Source: UBA8516 sp035455245
GTDB taxonomy: Archaea; Thermoproteota; Nitrososphaeria; Nitrososphaerales; Nitrosopumilaceae
Direction of reading: 5' to 3'
Length of the DNA stretch: 28,211 bases
NCBI GenBank assembly: GCA_035455245.1
Contig: DATIFN010000035.1
Location: 1-28,211 of the forward strand
Below, one piece after another: positions 1-7,405 of this stretch. The position numbers and the translations under genes were made by a program. Under the pieces are notes generated by a model. That model was given only the letters and a program-made list of their open reading frames with translations, was not told the DNA's origin and ran no database searches. Position 1 is the first letter of the stretch. The number at the start of each line of letters is the position of its first letter.

Positions 1-251
1 TTTAGCATTGTTCTCAAAACAGGATTTTTTGTACTAGTCATAAGATGGCCTCCTAACTGTGATCTATTGGCAAAATATGAGGGAAGATTAGGCCACAAAA
101 TAGGTATTTTCGAAATTATTGGATATTTTGCACCACAGTTCCTGCATGAAATAACACCTTCGTCAATTTCATCGGTTTGTTCAAATGTTTGTAATTCTAA
201 TTTAAACTTGCAGTTAACACACCGTAGATATCTAATACTAAATTCATGCAT
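1..251 (-). CDS. Trm112-like zinc ribbon N-terminus of a methyltransferase-type protein (partial)
   Basis: Reading the minus strand from an ATG at 251 gives an open frame that runs off the left edge after 83 codons. Its start (MHEFSIRYLRCVNCKFKLEL) followed by a second CxxC (SCRNCGAKYPI) and an IPILWP segment is the classic Trm112p-like zinc ribbon pattern: CxxC, then about 25 residues, CxxC, YPI, IPIL. In archaea this fold is often the N-terminus of a SAM-dependent methyltransferase, but the part that would show that lies outside the window. The frame stays open upstream to an ATG at 341 and adds another CPSC motif there; I prefer 251 because the Trm112 domain begins at that point. The plus-strand ORF over the same bases is a shadow. 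Confidence 0.7.
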   Translation of the reverse strand, partial: MHEFSIRYLRCVNCKFKLELQTFEQTDEIDEGVISCRNCGAKYPIISKIPILWPNLPSYFANRSQLGGHLMTSTKNPVLRTML

Positions 252-380
252 CTTATTGCAAGACGGGCATTGTACAAAAGAATCTTGTGGAATGCAAAAG
301 GGCAGGCATGTGGAAGAACAAATCACTAATAGAAAATTCATCGAAAGCTAGCTTTTAGTTCACTTTGATTCAATACCAGT

Positions 381-389
381 ATTTTTATG
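381..389 (+). promoter_or_regulatory. TATA-like box for the 412 gene
   Basis: ATTTTTATG lies with its centre about 27 bases before the GTG at 412. This is the spacing expected if transcription starts at or next to the start codon, giving a leaderless mRNA. Inferred from spacing and composition only. Confidence 0.4.
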
Positions 390-411
390 ATATTTGTCAG
401 AGTAAATTATT

Positions 412-543
412 GTGAAAGCGAAGTTTAACTCTTCATGCACGTCATGCGGAGATAAAATTAAGGCAGGCAAGGAAATTGCAAAAGATTCATCAGGAAAATG
501 GGTTCATAAATATTGTTCCACAGAAAGTGCTGATCTTCCTTGA
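412..543 (+). CDS. Zinc-finger mini protein (43 aa)
   Basis: GTG-initiated 43-residue frame. Near the N-terminus there is a CTSCG knuckle (CxxC), then a lysine-rich stretch (KIKAGKEIAKDSSGKWVHKYC) ending in H-x2-YC, so four ligands (C-x2-C, H, C) are available for one zinc ion. Small proteins of this design, with a G-D/E-x-I-x-K-D core and a GKWVHKYC end, are common in Thaumarchaeota, but no function is known to me. The AT-rich box about 27 bases upstream supports leaderless initiation at the GTG. It sits between the convergent DoxX gene and the divergent Trm112-like gene. It is below the usual length cut-off of automated gene finders. Confidence 0.7.
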   Translation: MKAKFNSSCTSCGDKIKAGKEIAKDSSGKWVHKYCSTESADLP

Positions 544-547
544 AGGA

Positions 548-964
548 TCATTGCAAGAATCTAGGAATCTTTTTTATTAGTTGTGATATTGATAATCTTC
601 CAGGTCCTGCCACAATTATTGTTAAAACACCAGCAAGCAATACCAGTTCTAATTCAAACCCACCCTGACCGGTAAGCTTCGCGGCGTGTTTTACATGAAA
701 TATCACTCCAAGCAAAATTATTGATAAAATGGAAGCAGAAATCCTTGTCAATATTCCGATAATTAAAAGAGTGCCTGATATCAATTCCGCAAATGCAATT
801 AAAAATTGCATCTCTGCCGGAATCCCAATTTGATTTAAGAATCCAACAAAGCCAGAGTCAAATTTTCCTAAACTGTGAAGTATGAATACAGTACCGATAG
901 CAGCTCTTAACCCAAAATGAGCGATATCATGTAATTTGTTCTCTCGAAATTTTGCGTCAGTCAA
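548..964 (-). CDS. DoxX family membrane protein
   Basis: 138-aa protein with four predicted membrane helices. The first half carries the family signature: a helix with LRAAIGTVFILHSLGKF, then GIPAEMQFLIAFAELISGTLLIIGILTR, which matches the conserved pattern of DoxX/DoxD-like proteins (gx.hkl... ae..gglllilGl.tr). The third helix contains HVKHAAK and the fourth ends in a GPGRLSI turn. DoxX proteins are small membrane proteins linked in various organisms to thiosulfate:quinone oxidoreductase or redox stress complexes; the substrate here is unknown. The start is an ATG and the length is normal. The cupin gene lies 36 bases upstream on the same strand, so the pair may be co-transcribed. Confidence 0.85.
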   Translation of the reverse strand: MTDAKFRENKLHDIAHFGLRAAIGTVFILHSLGKFDSGFVGFLNQIGIPAEMQFLIAFAELISGTLLIIGILTRISASILSIILLGVIFHVKHAAKLTGQGGFELELVLLAGVLTIIVAGPGRLSISQLIKKIPRFLQ

Positions 965-1000
965 GTATTTGAAAATAAATTTCAGAACTTAAAAACATAA

Positions 1001-1459
1001 CTATGTTATCCTTTTTGCAAAGGTCCTAAAATCAGAATCGTACCAAATAGTTTTTGCTTCCTTGTACCCAGGCAATTTTGCATTAATAGCAACATGGGAA
1101 AAAGTGTTTTTACCAATAGCACCATGCCAATGAAATTTGTGTGAGGGAATGTAAACAGCGTCACCTTTTGAAAGATGAACACTTTCAATTTTTTTAATTT
1201 TAGTAATTGATCCGTTCCTTTTTACAGAAAAAATCACAAGTAGGCCTTTACCCCCGGTGGGAATTAGTATCTGGCCTGCCTGATGGTAATGTATTTTTGT
1301 TCTAGCTCCTGTTTTGAAAGTAACATGGTATATTTTCTCTTCTTTCGAGTTTATTATTTTGGAAATGTCTTGGAGAATAACATTTCCTACGAAGTAATTT
1401 TTGGAATTTTTCATCAACATTTTATCAGCCTTGTCGGTAAACATATTTGCTTTGTCCAA
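1001..1459 (-). CDS. Cupin-domain protein
   Basis: 152-aa small beta-barrel protein. Motif 1 of the cupin fold is seen as GARTKIHYHQAGQILIPTGG (G-x5-HxH, with Gln in the place usually held by Glu). Motif 2 is GDAVYIPSHKFHWHGA (G-x5-P...H). The three His residues could hold one metal ion, so it is either a metal-dependent dioxygenase-like/isomerase-like enzyme or a binding protein; the reaction cannot be told. The frame begins with TTG at 1459; an in-frame ATG at 1444 is an equally good start and gives 147 aa. It precedes the DoxX gene by 36 bases, a pairing that may point to a redox or quinone-related role (inference). Confidence 0.82.
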   Translation of the reverse strand: MDKANMFTDKADKMLMKNSKNYFVGNVILQDISKIINSKEEKIYHVTFKTGARTKIHYHQAGQILIPTGGKGLLVIFSVKRNGSITKIKKIESVHLSKGDAVYIPSHKFHWHGAIGKNTFSHVAINAKLPGYKEAKTIWYDSDFRTFAKRIT

Positions 1460-1515
1460 TTATTTGTCCAATCCCATTCATCAATAATAATCCATTGATT
1501 CTTTGTTTGCCAATC

Positions 1516-2832
1516 TTATTGTCTTGATTTTAGGATTTTGCCAAGTACTACAGTATCAAGATTGGATCTTATTTTTCCTGATTTTATGTTATTATTCCAA
1601 TCATTTACTCTATCGAATTTCTTCTGATCATGAATGACACTTAATGCTAGGTTTTTGTCAATTTTCCAATATTCTATAAGAGAGTGTATGATATATTGCA
1701 TATCAGAATCTTTGAGTATCGGCCAATGCCTGCAAACTAGATTTTCTATAGACATAGGCAACAATCCAAGACGTTTTCTTAGCATTACTAAAAGTTCCGT
1801 GATTCTGTGAGGATCTTCGAGTGCACTTATTGAAACAGAAATCAATTTTCCTTCCTGACTGCTTTTCTCGCTTTGAATAAAACCTAGTTTAACTGAATCC
1901 ACCTTCCCCGTAATGTTTAGATGATTATCTTCTGGTTCTATTTTTCCTCCGAGCTCAGATATCATCACAATAAATCCGTCAATTCGTTCTTTTTCAAGAT
2001 TTTCAAGAGAAATTGCCAATGACTCGGTTTTTTTTTCATCCCCCAGATCAATTATTTCTGATGATCTTTCAAGATCTATTTTGGAAGTTGCAAGAACAGA
2101 TCTTATCGATTCAAAGTTTTCTTCATCAAAACTCAAAAAGCCTGTTATTTTTTCACCTGCTTTGAACCTTAGAAGGGTGGTAAAAATTTCATCTGGGAGA
2201 TTCTCCAAATATTCAAGTTTTATAAATCCAGTTTGATTTTTTTTGTCTGTTTGCCAAAATGCCCTTGTAGGCTCAAACTGTGTCACCATAATGTTAAATG
2301 CCGCACGTTTTTCCATCGGAACTAGTACCGGTTTTCCATCGCTTGTAATGATTCGAAAATACCTTTCAGTTTCGAGATCATTTGATTTTAAGACTGTACC
2401 AAGTTTTACTTTTGCTACTAATTTTTTTCCTGAGACATCAAGAGGTTTCCATGTGTGTGATTTTGGATCAAACTCTTGCCATGATTCCTGTGGTGAAAGC
2501 TCGATTTCAGTTGGTTCTCCTAGTTTTCTCACTTCAGGTTTGTACAGCTTTGTTAGAATTTTCACATGGTCTTCCAAGGTATGAACTGTAATGCCTAAAC
2601 CCCAAAGAGAATCAAGAAATTCCTGACGGTTTGATTTATCCAAAATGCAGGTCCAGCGCCTGTTTACCAGTTTGGGTCTCGCGTCTAAGCCATTAAGAAT
2701 TCGATCAAGCTTATTTTGTTGTGAGAAGTGGATAGAGCTTATCTTCGTAAAGGTTCCCTTATATGTCTCACAAAGGTTGGGGGTTCCCCTAAAGAAACAG
2801 GCGTCACAATAATCTATTGGATCCATTCTCAA
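1516..2832 (-). CDS. Conserved-looking protein of unknown function (438 aa)
   Basis: Soluble 438-aa protein; no family recognised. It opens with a cluster of three cysteines (YCDACFF...NLC, residues 9-20), a possible half metal site, and one more Cys in RRWTCIL near residue 60. The rest is rich in mixed alpha/beta segments with no membrane helix or signal peptide. The C-terminal third (from about residue 345) is mostly helical with LRKRLGLLPMSIENL and HSLIEYWKIDKN. An ATG at codon 3 is an alternative start. Codon use and AT content are like the neighbours. It lies 57 bases upstream of the cupin gene on the same strand and could be the first gene of a three-gene unit with cupin and DoxX. Confidence 0.75.
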   Translation of the reverse strand: MRMDPIDYCDACFFRGTPNLCETYKGTFTKISSIHFSQQNKLDRILNGLDARPKLVNRRWTCILDKSNRQEFLDSLWGLGITVHTLEDHVKILTKLYKPEVRKLGEPTEIELSPQESWQEFDPKSHTWKPLDVSGKKLVAKVKLGTVLKSNDLETERYFRIITSDGKPVLVPMEKRAAFNIMVTQFEPTRAFWQTDKKNQTGFIKLEYLENLPDEIFTTLLRFKAGEKITGFLSFDEENFESIRSVLATSKIDLERSSEIIDLGDEKKTESLAISLENLEKERIDGFIVMISELGGKIEPEDNHLNITGKVDSVKLGFIQSEKSSQEGKLISVSISALEDPHRITELLVMLRKRLGLLPMSIENLVCRHWPILKDSDMQYIIHSLIEYWKIDKNLALSVIHDQKKFDRVNDWNNNIKSGKIRSNLDTVVLGKILKSRQ

Positions 2833-2930
2833 TTAACTCCATTTGGATTAAACTGTAAAAATCTCCTATATTATGTATACATGACCAAGTTTAGTAATAT
2901 TTTTTATTTCATAAATAATACTGAAATGAA

Positions 2931-3185
2931 TTGACAGAACTTACCTTGAACGAAAAGATGATCCTACTTCAATATGCCATAAACAAGTACGATATAGAAA
3001 ATATCTTAATTGAGAAACTCAAAAACGTTCTTTCGCAAAAGGATATTGATAGGACGTTGGACACTTTGATTGGCACACAAAAGGTTCGCAGAATTGGTCC
3101 AGATGTTTTACAAAATAATATCAGTCACACCGGAGAACTACCCGATTTACCAAATAATTTGAAAGAAATCGTTGAGAAGTTATAA
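2931..3185 (+). CDS. Small helical protein, unknown (84 aa)
   Basis: 84-aa soluble protein in the only plus-strand frame between two minus-strand gene groups. It is mainly helical in two halves (LNEKMILLQYAINKYDIENILIEKL and SQKDIDRTLDTLIGTQKV), with charged amphipathic patterns that fit a small winged-helix-like or helical bundle fold. I cannot name a family. The frame starts with TTG at 2931; an ATG at 2958 (MILLQYAI) is the alternative. The bases before it are AT-rich (TATTTTTTATTTCATAAA around 2898-2915), compatible with a TATA box about 27 bases upstream. Confidence 0.5.
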   Translation: MTELTLNEKMILLQYAINKYDIENILIEKLKNVLSQKDIDRTLDTLIGTQKVRRIGPDVLQNNISHTGELPDLPNNLKEIVEKL

Positions 3186-3213
3186 ACAAGAGTTCATTTA
3201 CAATTAACACTCA

Positions 3214-3498
3214 TTATTGAGAAATTGTTTCGCGAATTAACGGAAAATAAGATTCGATTAATTCACCGATCATCATCATTTCATCAGATGTAGCTTGACG
3301 CTGATATTTCAATTTGAATTCAGCCATTGTACTTCCCAAAATCTGCCCGATTATACTACCGTAGAGGAAGTCATAATCATTTTCGAACCTCCATTCATGT
3401 TTTAATTTAGGATATTCTTGTTTAAGTGCCGGGATACTCATGATAATTACATGAATGTTGTCTTCAATAATTTTAAGGAATTCGGCGGTAAGAGGCAA
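3214..3498 (-). CDS. Small acidic protein, unknown (94 aa)
   Basis: 94-aa soluble, mainly helical protein beginning at a TTG codon (MPLTAEFLKIIEDN...). Features seen are a central aromatic segment (EWRFENDYDFLYGSIIG) and a Met-rich stretch (DEMMMIGELIESYFP). No cysteines, no membrane helix and no known motif. It follows the 3530-3784 gene by 31 bases on the same strand, so the two are probably one transcript. Function unknown. Confidence 0.6.
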   Translation of the reverse strand: MPLTAEFLKIIEDNIHVIIMSIPALKQEYPKLKHEWRFENDYDFLYGSIIGQILGSTMAEFKLKYQRQATSDEMMMIGELIESYFPLIRETISQ

Positions 3499-3529
3499 CA
3501 GAATAATTTAGAATCTGGTGGATTTAAGA

Positions 3530-3784
3530 TTAATATTTCCATTCATCAGTAATATCGTTCCACCAAGCACGATAGGGCTTTGGATCTTTTTTTATTTCTT
3601 CACGAATTCTATGTTCTAATGCAAAATACATATTTTCCATGGCATCAATCCCACCATCATTACATAATTCTTTTCCAATTTCATACACTCGTCGTTTCTT
3701 TGCAGGAAATTGTGTTTCATCCGGTTTATTTTGTAAACAAAATGTTAACAAATCAATCATTTCTTCCTCAAGCATCGCATCCAA
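3530..3784 (-). CDS. Small protein, unknown (84 aa)
   Basis: 84-aa soluble protein with an acidic N-terminus, a helical core (EIGKELCNDGGIDAMENMYFALEHRIREEI) and a Trp-rich tail (YRAWWNDITDEWKY). The start is TTG at 3784 or, more conventionally, ATG at 3775. No family recognised. It lies directly upstream of the 94-aa gene in the same direction. The Trp-rich end and absence of low-complexity sequence make a chance frame unlikely. Confidence 0.6.
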   Translation of the reverse strand: MDAMLEEEMIDLLTFCLQNKPDETQFPAKKRRVYEIGKELCNDGGIDAMENMYFALEHRIREEIKKDPKPYRAWWNDITDEWKY

Positions 3785-3951
3785 GGTAATCTAATAATGT
3801 GAATACAAAGTTCTATAAAAGTATCTAAAAAAGAAAAAACATTTCTAGATGCCGTTCTGTTTTTTAGATGGCAATAATTATTCCTCATGTTACAATATTT
3901 TAGCACGATTTTATGGTATTAATTTAAAAAATAAAAAAGAGATGAATGGAG

Positions 3952-4740
3952 TTATTGGTCTCCAATCAGAAATATCACATTTGCAGTTGTTGTGATGTCT
4001 TGATCAGATTGGAAGATTTGAGTTGAAGCCTGGATTTCCAGTCCTCCATCTGCGCGGGAATAGTAAGGTTTTGGTGGAGGTTGATTAAAGTCGGATAACG
4101 CTACCAGTTTTACTCCAATTATTTTCTGCCCAAGAGGATCCAAACCCTTCTCAGCCTTTGATTTTGCATTCATCACTGCCTTTCCAATAAGATCATCCTG
4201 CACGGAAAGTTGTTGTTCAGGTGAGAGAGTAAAGGAGACATTATCTACGCGATTTGCTCCTGCCTGCACTGCAGCATCAATTATGTCTCCTCCCATGGTA
4301 AGCTTTTCGGTTTTTACCAACAAAATGTTAGATACTCTATATCCAACCAGTTCTGATCTTACATAGATTCCTGTTTTTGGATCAGTGATGCTGTCATAAA
4401 TTGGATAGATGGTAAAGCTTGAAGTGCTTATTTCATCGTCTGTAATTCCAAGCTTTTTGACTGCAGCAATAACTTGGTTCATCACATGATTGTTTGTGTT
4501 AATTGCACCTGTTGCATTTTTTTCTTGCGTCTCTACACCAAATTGAATGTTCAAAATGTCTGGAACAACTGAAGTTGTTGCAGTTCCAGTTACCGAAATT
4601 GTTTTTTCATTTGAAGGTGCTATTACCTGCTGAGCAAATGCCTGGGTTTCAGATGTCTTTATGCTAGCAACCGATGAGCTTGCAATTATTGCAATTGCTG
4701 CAAACGCTGCCAATAGGATTTTGTTTGTGTTTGTTGTCAT
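3952..4740 (-). CDS. Secreted SIMPL-domain (DUF541) protein
   Basis: 262-aa protein starting at the ATG at 4740 (MTTNTNKILLAAFAAIAIIASS), chosen because it puts a Sec-type signal peptide of about 35 residues at the N-terminus; the frame stays open to 4788 but the extra 16 residues are polar and unlike a signal. The mature part matches the SIMPL/DUF541 family: ISVTGTATTSVVPDILNIQFGVET near the start, then the IYPIYDSITDPKTG and VGYRVSNILLVKT strands, and a C-terminal DANVIFLI-like strand. Family members (such as bacterial YggE) are periplasmic or surface proteins tied to oxidative stress, without a known reaction. No close operon partner; the upstream neighbour is the membrane regulator 150 bases away. 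Confidence 0.88.
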   Translation of the reverse strand: MTTNTNKILLAAFAAIAIIASSSVASIKTSETQAFAQQVIAPSNEKTISVTGTATTSVVPDILNIQFGVETQEKNATGAINTNNHVMNQVIAAVKKLGITDDEISTSSFTIYPIYDSITDPKTGIYVRSELVGYRVSNILLVKTEKLTMGGDIIDAAVQAGANRVDNVSFTLSPEQQLSVQDDLIGKAVMNAKSKAEKGLDPLGQKIIGVKLVALSDFNQPPPKPYYSRADGGLEIQASTQIFQSDQDITTTANVIFLIGDQ

Positions 4741-4890
4741 TGCTTCAACTATCGTATGCTGTGTTAATAGGCTTTGATTAAAATGCAATTTAACTTAAAT
4801 TTTTAATAAAAAATTATAAAATAGATTTTAATAATTTAGTATTTTTATTCTTAAGGCCATCACCTAAAAATCTGTTTCAAAAATAAAGAA

Positions 4891-5649
4891 TCATTGATGA
4901 TGTGCAATTGTTTTACGTTTCCTATTAAGATAAAATCTGGTTATTAAAAATCCTCCTAGAAATATGGCTGCTCCACCAAGCAACGCAATTGAAATCATAA
5001 TTGGCTCACTTGCAAAAATTGATGGTTCTGGAATTCCCACAGATTGACCTATGAGAGGAGATGCTGAAGGAGAGGATTCTAAAGCTGGTGCCGATTCGGT
5101 AGTTTTCATCATCATTTGGGGTCCGGTGTCTGCTCCTGACTGAACAACATCTGAAGTCATAGTGCTGTTTACCGATTTTTGTATTGCATAGATTATTGGT
5201 GAACTAACAGCTAAAGCAATAAAACTTGCCATATATTGGCGAAGTTTTAACAAGACAGATTCTCTTCGAGGATTAGAAGTAGTTCCATTTAATACTGATT
5301 CTTCTGGGGGAATTATTACAAGAGCGGTCTTAACAGGACCATAATATTTCATCTGTTTGTTTTTTGAACTTAACTCGATTTTTTCGACTTTGACTAGTCC
5401 AACGCTTAGCAATCGGTTGATATGCCAGTTTATTAGTGGCAGTGAGATGTCAAGCGCCTTTGCTAAGTCATTAGGGCTAGCGACGCCTTGGGATACTTTG
5501 CCAAAGATTGCTCTTCCGGTATCATTTGCAAGTTCCTCCCCTATGATTTTAATTCGTTCATCTTCTGTACTTATAATTTCTAGATACTCTTCTGCTTTAA
5601 CTGAAAGATCCGAGTCTGAATTATTTTCGTTGGTATTTTTTGACATCAT
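4891..5649 (-). CDS. Membrane-anchored winged-helix (ArsR-like) regulator
   Basis: 252-aa one-component regulator. Residues 30-110 form an ArsR-type winged helix (AIFGKVSQG.ASPNDLAKALDISLPLINWHINRLLSVGLV), with the recognition helix in SLPLINWHINRL and a wing around KNKQMKYYG. Two membrane helices follow, about 137-157 (YMASFIALAVSSPIIYAI) and 216-238 (PIMISIALLGGAAIFLGGFLI). The loop between them, about 57 residues, is rich in Ser, Pro and Met (QMMMKTTES) and should lie outside the cell; the C-terminus ends in a basic RKRK stretch, expected inside. The design suggests a DNA-binding domain tethered to the membrane that reads an external signal. Two adjacent ATGs (5649, 5646) can serve as start. 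Confidence 0.8.
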   Translation of the reverse strand: MMSKNTNENNSDSDLSVKAEEYLEIISTEDERIKIIGEELANDTGRAIFGKVSQGVASPNDLAKALDISLPLINWHINRLLSVGLVKVEKIELSSKNKQMKYYGPVKTALVIIPPEESVLNGTTSNPRRESVLLKLRQYMASFIALAVSSPIIYAIQKSVNSTMTSDVVQSGADTGPQMMMKTTESAPALESSPSASPLIGQSVGIPEPSIFASEPIMISIALLGGAAIFLGGFLITRFYLNRKRKTIAHHQ

Positions 5650-5722
5650 TTTATTATTATTCCGTTTAGTTTAAAATATGTTCGGTGAAGATATTATAAT
5701 TTCGAATCTATCATACACAGAC

Positions 5723-5735
5723 TTTAAGTATAAAG
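5723..5735 (+). promoter_or_regulatory. TATA-like box for the 5752 mini gene
   Basis: TTTAAGTATAAAG is centred about 25 bases before the ATG at 5752, the spacing seen for leaderless archaeal transcripts. It is the main support for the tiny gene that follows. Confidence 0.4.
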
Positions 5736-5751
5736 ATAGAAAAGCCCGCTC

Positions 5752-5871
5752 ATGTGTAATATTACTAATGAGAAAAAGGCAAAACAACTTGACATGATGT
5801 ATGGACACTCCCTTCAATATCTACTTGCGAACATTCCCAAAAAAAGACTTTTAGAAGCAAAGAGAGAGTGA
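5752..5871 (+). CDS. Mini protein, 39 aa, unknown
   Basis: ATG-initiated 39-codon frame encoding a Lys-rich, amphipathic helical peptide (NEKKAKQLDMMYGHSLQYLL, then ANIPKKRLLEAKRE). A TATA-like box sits at the right distance for leaderless transcription, and a second tiny frame follows after four bases. No family recognised. The sequence lacks the low complexity of random AT-rich frames, but at this length the call remains uncertain. Confidence 0.45.
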   Translation: MCNITNEKKAKQLDMMYGHSLQYLLANIPKKRLLEAKRE

Positions 5872-5875
5872 AAAT

Positions 5876-5965
5876 ATGAAAAAGTGTATAATTTGTGGCT
5901 GCAAAGATCATCGACTAGTGGGTTGTAGTATCCATTGGTCAAAACGATGTAGTTGTCACAGATAA
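5876..5965 (+). CDS. Cysteine-rich mini protein, 29 aa
   Basis: ATG-initiated 29-codon frame four bases after the stop of the 39-aa frame. It has six Cys and three His in 29 residues (KKCIICGCKDHRLVGCSIHW and a CSCHR end), a density far above chance in AT-rich DNA, so it could bind one zinc or another metal ion. The tight spacing suggests co-translation with the upstream mini gene. I know of no named family. Confidence 0.45.
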   Translation: MKKCIICGCKDHRLVGCSIHWSKRCSCHR

Positions 5966-6035
5966 AAATAAAATTAGATATGGAAAGATATTATGAAACA
6001 CAAATCAACACCTTACTAAAAAAGAAACCAATATC

Positions 6036-6380
6036 TCATTTTGTATTTTCTAATTCAGCTTTTAATTGTATTATAGAACGCAAAATTAAACTGGACAATC
6101 CAAGATTTGCAGTCAAAAATCCTGCCGCGTCCTCTAATGAATTACTTCCTCTATATCCTTCATCATAAGTCATCTCAATTTCTCCTTTGTTTGTTTCAAC
6201 CAGAACAGTAATTAAAGAATAAGGACCAAGTTTTTTGTCGTGTTTTTGTATGTAAAGACAGAGTTGTATTTTTTTTATAATAAATGATTGTTCCAAAAAA
6301 TTTCCGCCTGACAATAATACAATTGTCTTTTCAGGAAGTTTATTAATTCTTTGCGGATTAATAACATCTATTACTTTCAT
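6036..6380 (-). CDS. Unknown protein (114 aa)
   Basis: 114-aa soluble alpha/beta protein starting at an ATG at 6380. The sequence alternates hydrophobic strands (KTIVLLSGG, YSLITVLVET) with charged helices and ends in a helix (LILRSIIQLKAELENTK). The motif TYDEGYRGSNSLEDAAGFL in the second half is distinctive. No family recognised. The next gene upstream on this strand starts at 6661, 53 bases away, so both may share a transcript. Confidence 0.6.
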   Translation of the reverse strand: MKVIDVINPQRINKLPEKTIVLLSGGNFLEQSFIIKKIQLCLYIQKHDKKLGPYSLITVLVETNKGEIEMTYDEGYRGSNSLEDAAGFLTANLGLSSLILRSIIQLKAELENTK

Positions 6381-6433
6381 AATTTATGAAACATGTTGTG
6401 ATTAAATAGGATTATTTATCAATCAATCGTATC

Positions 6434-6661
6434 TCAAATACAAAAACCGCCTTTTTCCTTATCATATATTTCATGAGAGATTTTTTGAAGCAGTTTCATT
6501 TTTGATTTTAATGTTTTTTTGTTATGATCATAATTTTTCTTTTCCAGTAATGTTTGGAGACGCATTAACTGCTCTAGAGTTAAAACTTTCAGCCCCTTTT
6601 GAGATACAATTTTTAGTAACAATTGTCTCTCCTGATCGTCCTCCTCCGTAGGCATAGGCAC
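6434..6661 (-). CDS. Small charged helical protein, unknown (75 aa)
   Basis: 75-aa protein read from GTG at 6661; an ATG at 6655 is the alternative. It is acidic at the N-terminus (PTEEDDQERQ) and then Lys/Leu-rich and helical throughout, with two leucine-spaced helices (LLLKIVSQKGLKVLTLEQL and MRLQTLLEKKNYDHNKK). There is a single Cys near the end. No domain recognised. It is 32 bases downstream of the secreted coiled-coil protein gene on the same strand. Confidence 0.55.
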   Translation of the reverse strand: MPMPTEEDDQERQLLLKIVSQKGLKVLTLEQLMRLQTLLEKKNYDHNKKTLKSKMKLLQKISHEIYDKEKGGFCI

Positions 6662-6693
6662 AAATTTTAACTAAATTTGGGGTTTTATTTAGG

Positions 6694-7320
6694 TTAACTT
6701 TTTGTTCGCGGGAGTTTCCCAAAGACATCGAATGTTTTTTGTACATCCACATTTGCAAACCCGTGCTGTACGTTTAGGTCTTTGATAAGACCGATAATTT
6801 CGGTTCTACTCATAGATGCAATTTTTGAATATACCTGTCTTGCCTCTTGATAGCTTTTCCCGTTCTTTAGAGCATCGTTCATTCCAGCACGAGCCAGATT
6901 TACTTTTTGTTCGTGATAATTAAACTGGCTCCAGAAAATATCCTGATGTGTCGCATTTAGTCCGGAAACGAATTTTGAAAATGATGCCCTAGGGGTGAAA
7001 TTCTCCATGTTTTTATTCATACGTGCAAGGTTATTTTTGAATATTTCATCAGCAATTTTTCTTTGTGTCTCAAGGAACTTTTTTTGTTCATTAATCGCTT
7101 TTTGCTTTTTTTGAACATCCGCAACTTTCTTTTTAGAAATTTCAATATTTTTTAATATCTTCATTATAAGGGGATTCTTTTTCAGCTCATCAGAAGCTTT
7201 TATTTCTGGATCACCTTCTGATGTACTTACACCAAAAGCTGAATTGTTTGCTAGTAATACAAACGCCACGAGGCTCATCATAGTGGTGAACCCAAATGCT
7301 CGTTTGTGTCCGAATGTCAT
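6694..7320 (-). CDS. Secreted coiled-coil protein, unknown (208 aa)
   Basis: 208-aa protein beginning with a Sec-type signal peptide (basic start, hydrophobic FTTMMSLVAFVLLANNS, cleavage probably near AFG, residue 30). The next 70 residues are a Lys/Glu/Gln-rich coiled coil (KKVADVQKKQKAINEQKKFL, then ETQRKIADEIF). The last third is helical with aromatic residues (DIFWSQFNYHEQKVN). There are no cysteines. It is likely exported to the pseudoperiplasm or surface; no enzymatic motif and no family recognised. Confidence 0.7.
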   Translation of the reverse strand: MTFGHKRAFGFTTMMSLVAFVLLANNSAFGVSTSEGDPEIKASDELKKNPLIMKILKNIEISKKKVADVQKKQKAINEQKKFLETQRKIADEIFKNNLARMNKNMENFTPRASFSKFVSGLNATHQDIFWSQFNYHEQKVNLARAGMNDALKNGKSYQEARQVYSKIASMSRTEIIGLIKDLNVQHGFANVDVQKTFDVFGKLPRTKS

Positions 7321-7405
7321 TAATTGTCCAGATTCTAAATTTAGTATTTACTGATTACGTAGAAAAGGTTAGCAATTCTTAATAAGACAAAAAAATTGTC
7401 GTATT

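Noticed and set aside
67..351. Plus-strand 94-aa ORF with several Cys
   Set aside because: It is the shadow of the minus-strand Trm112-like frame, whose zinc ribbon pattern is far more convincing.
6528..6758. Minus-strand 76-aa ORF bridging two genes
   Set aside because: Overlaps the ends of two better frames (6434-6661 and 6694-7320) and has no coding character.
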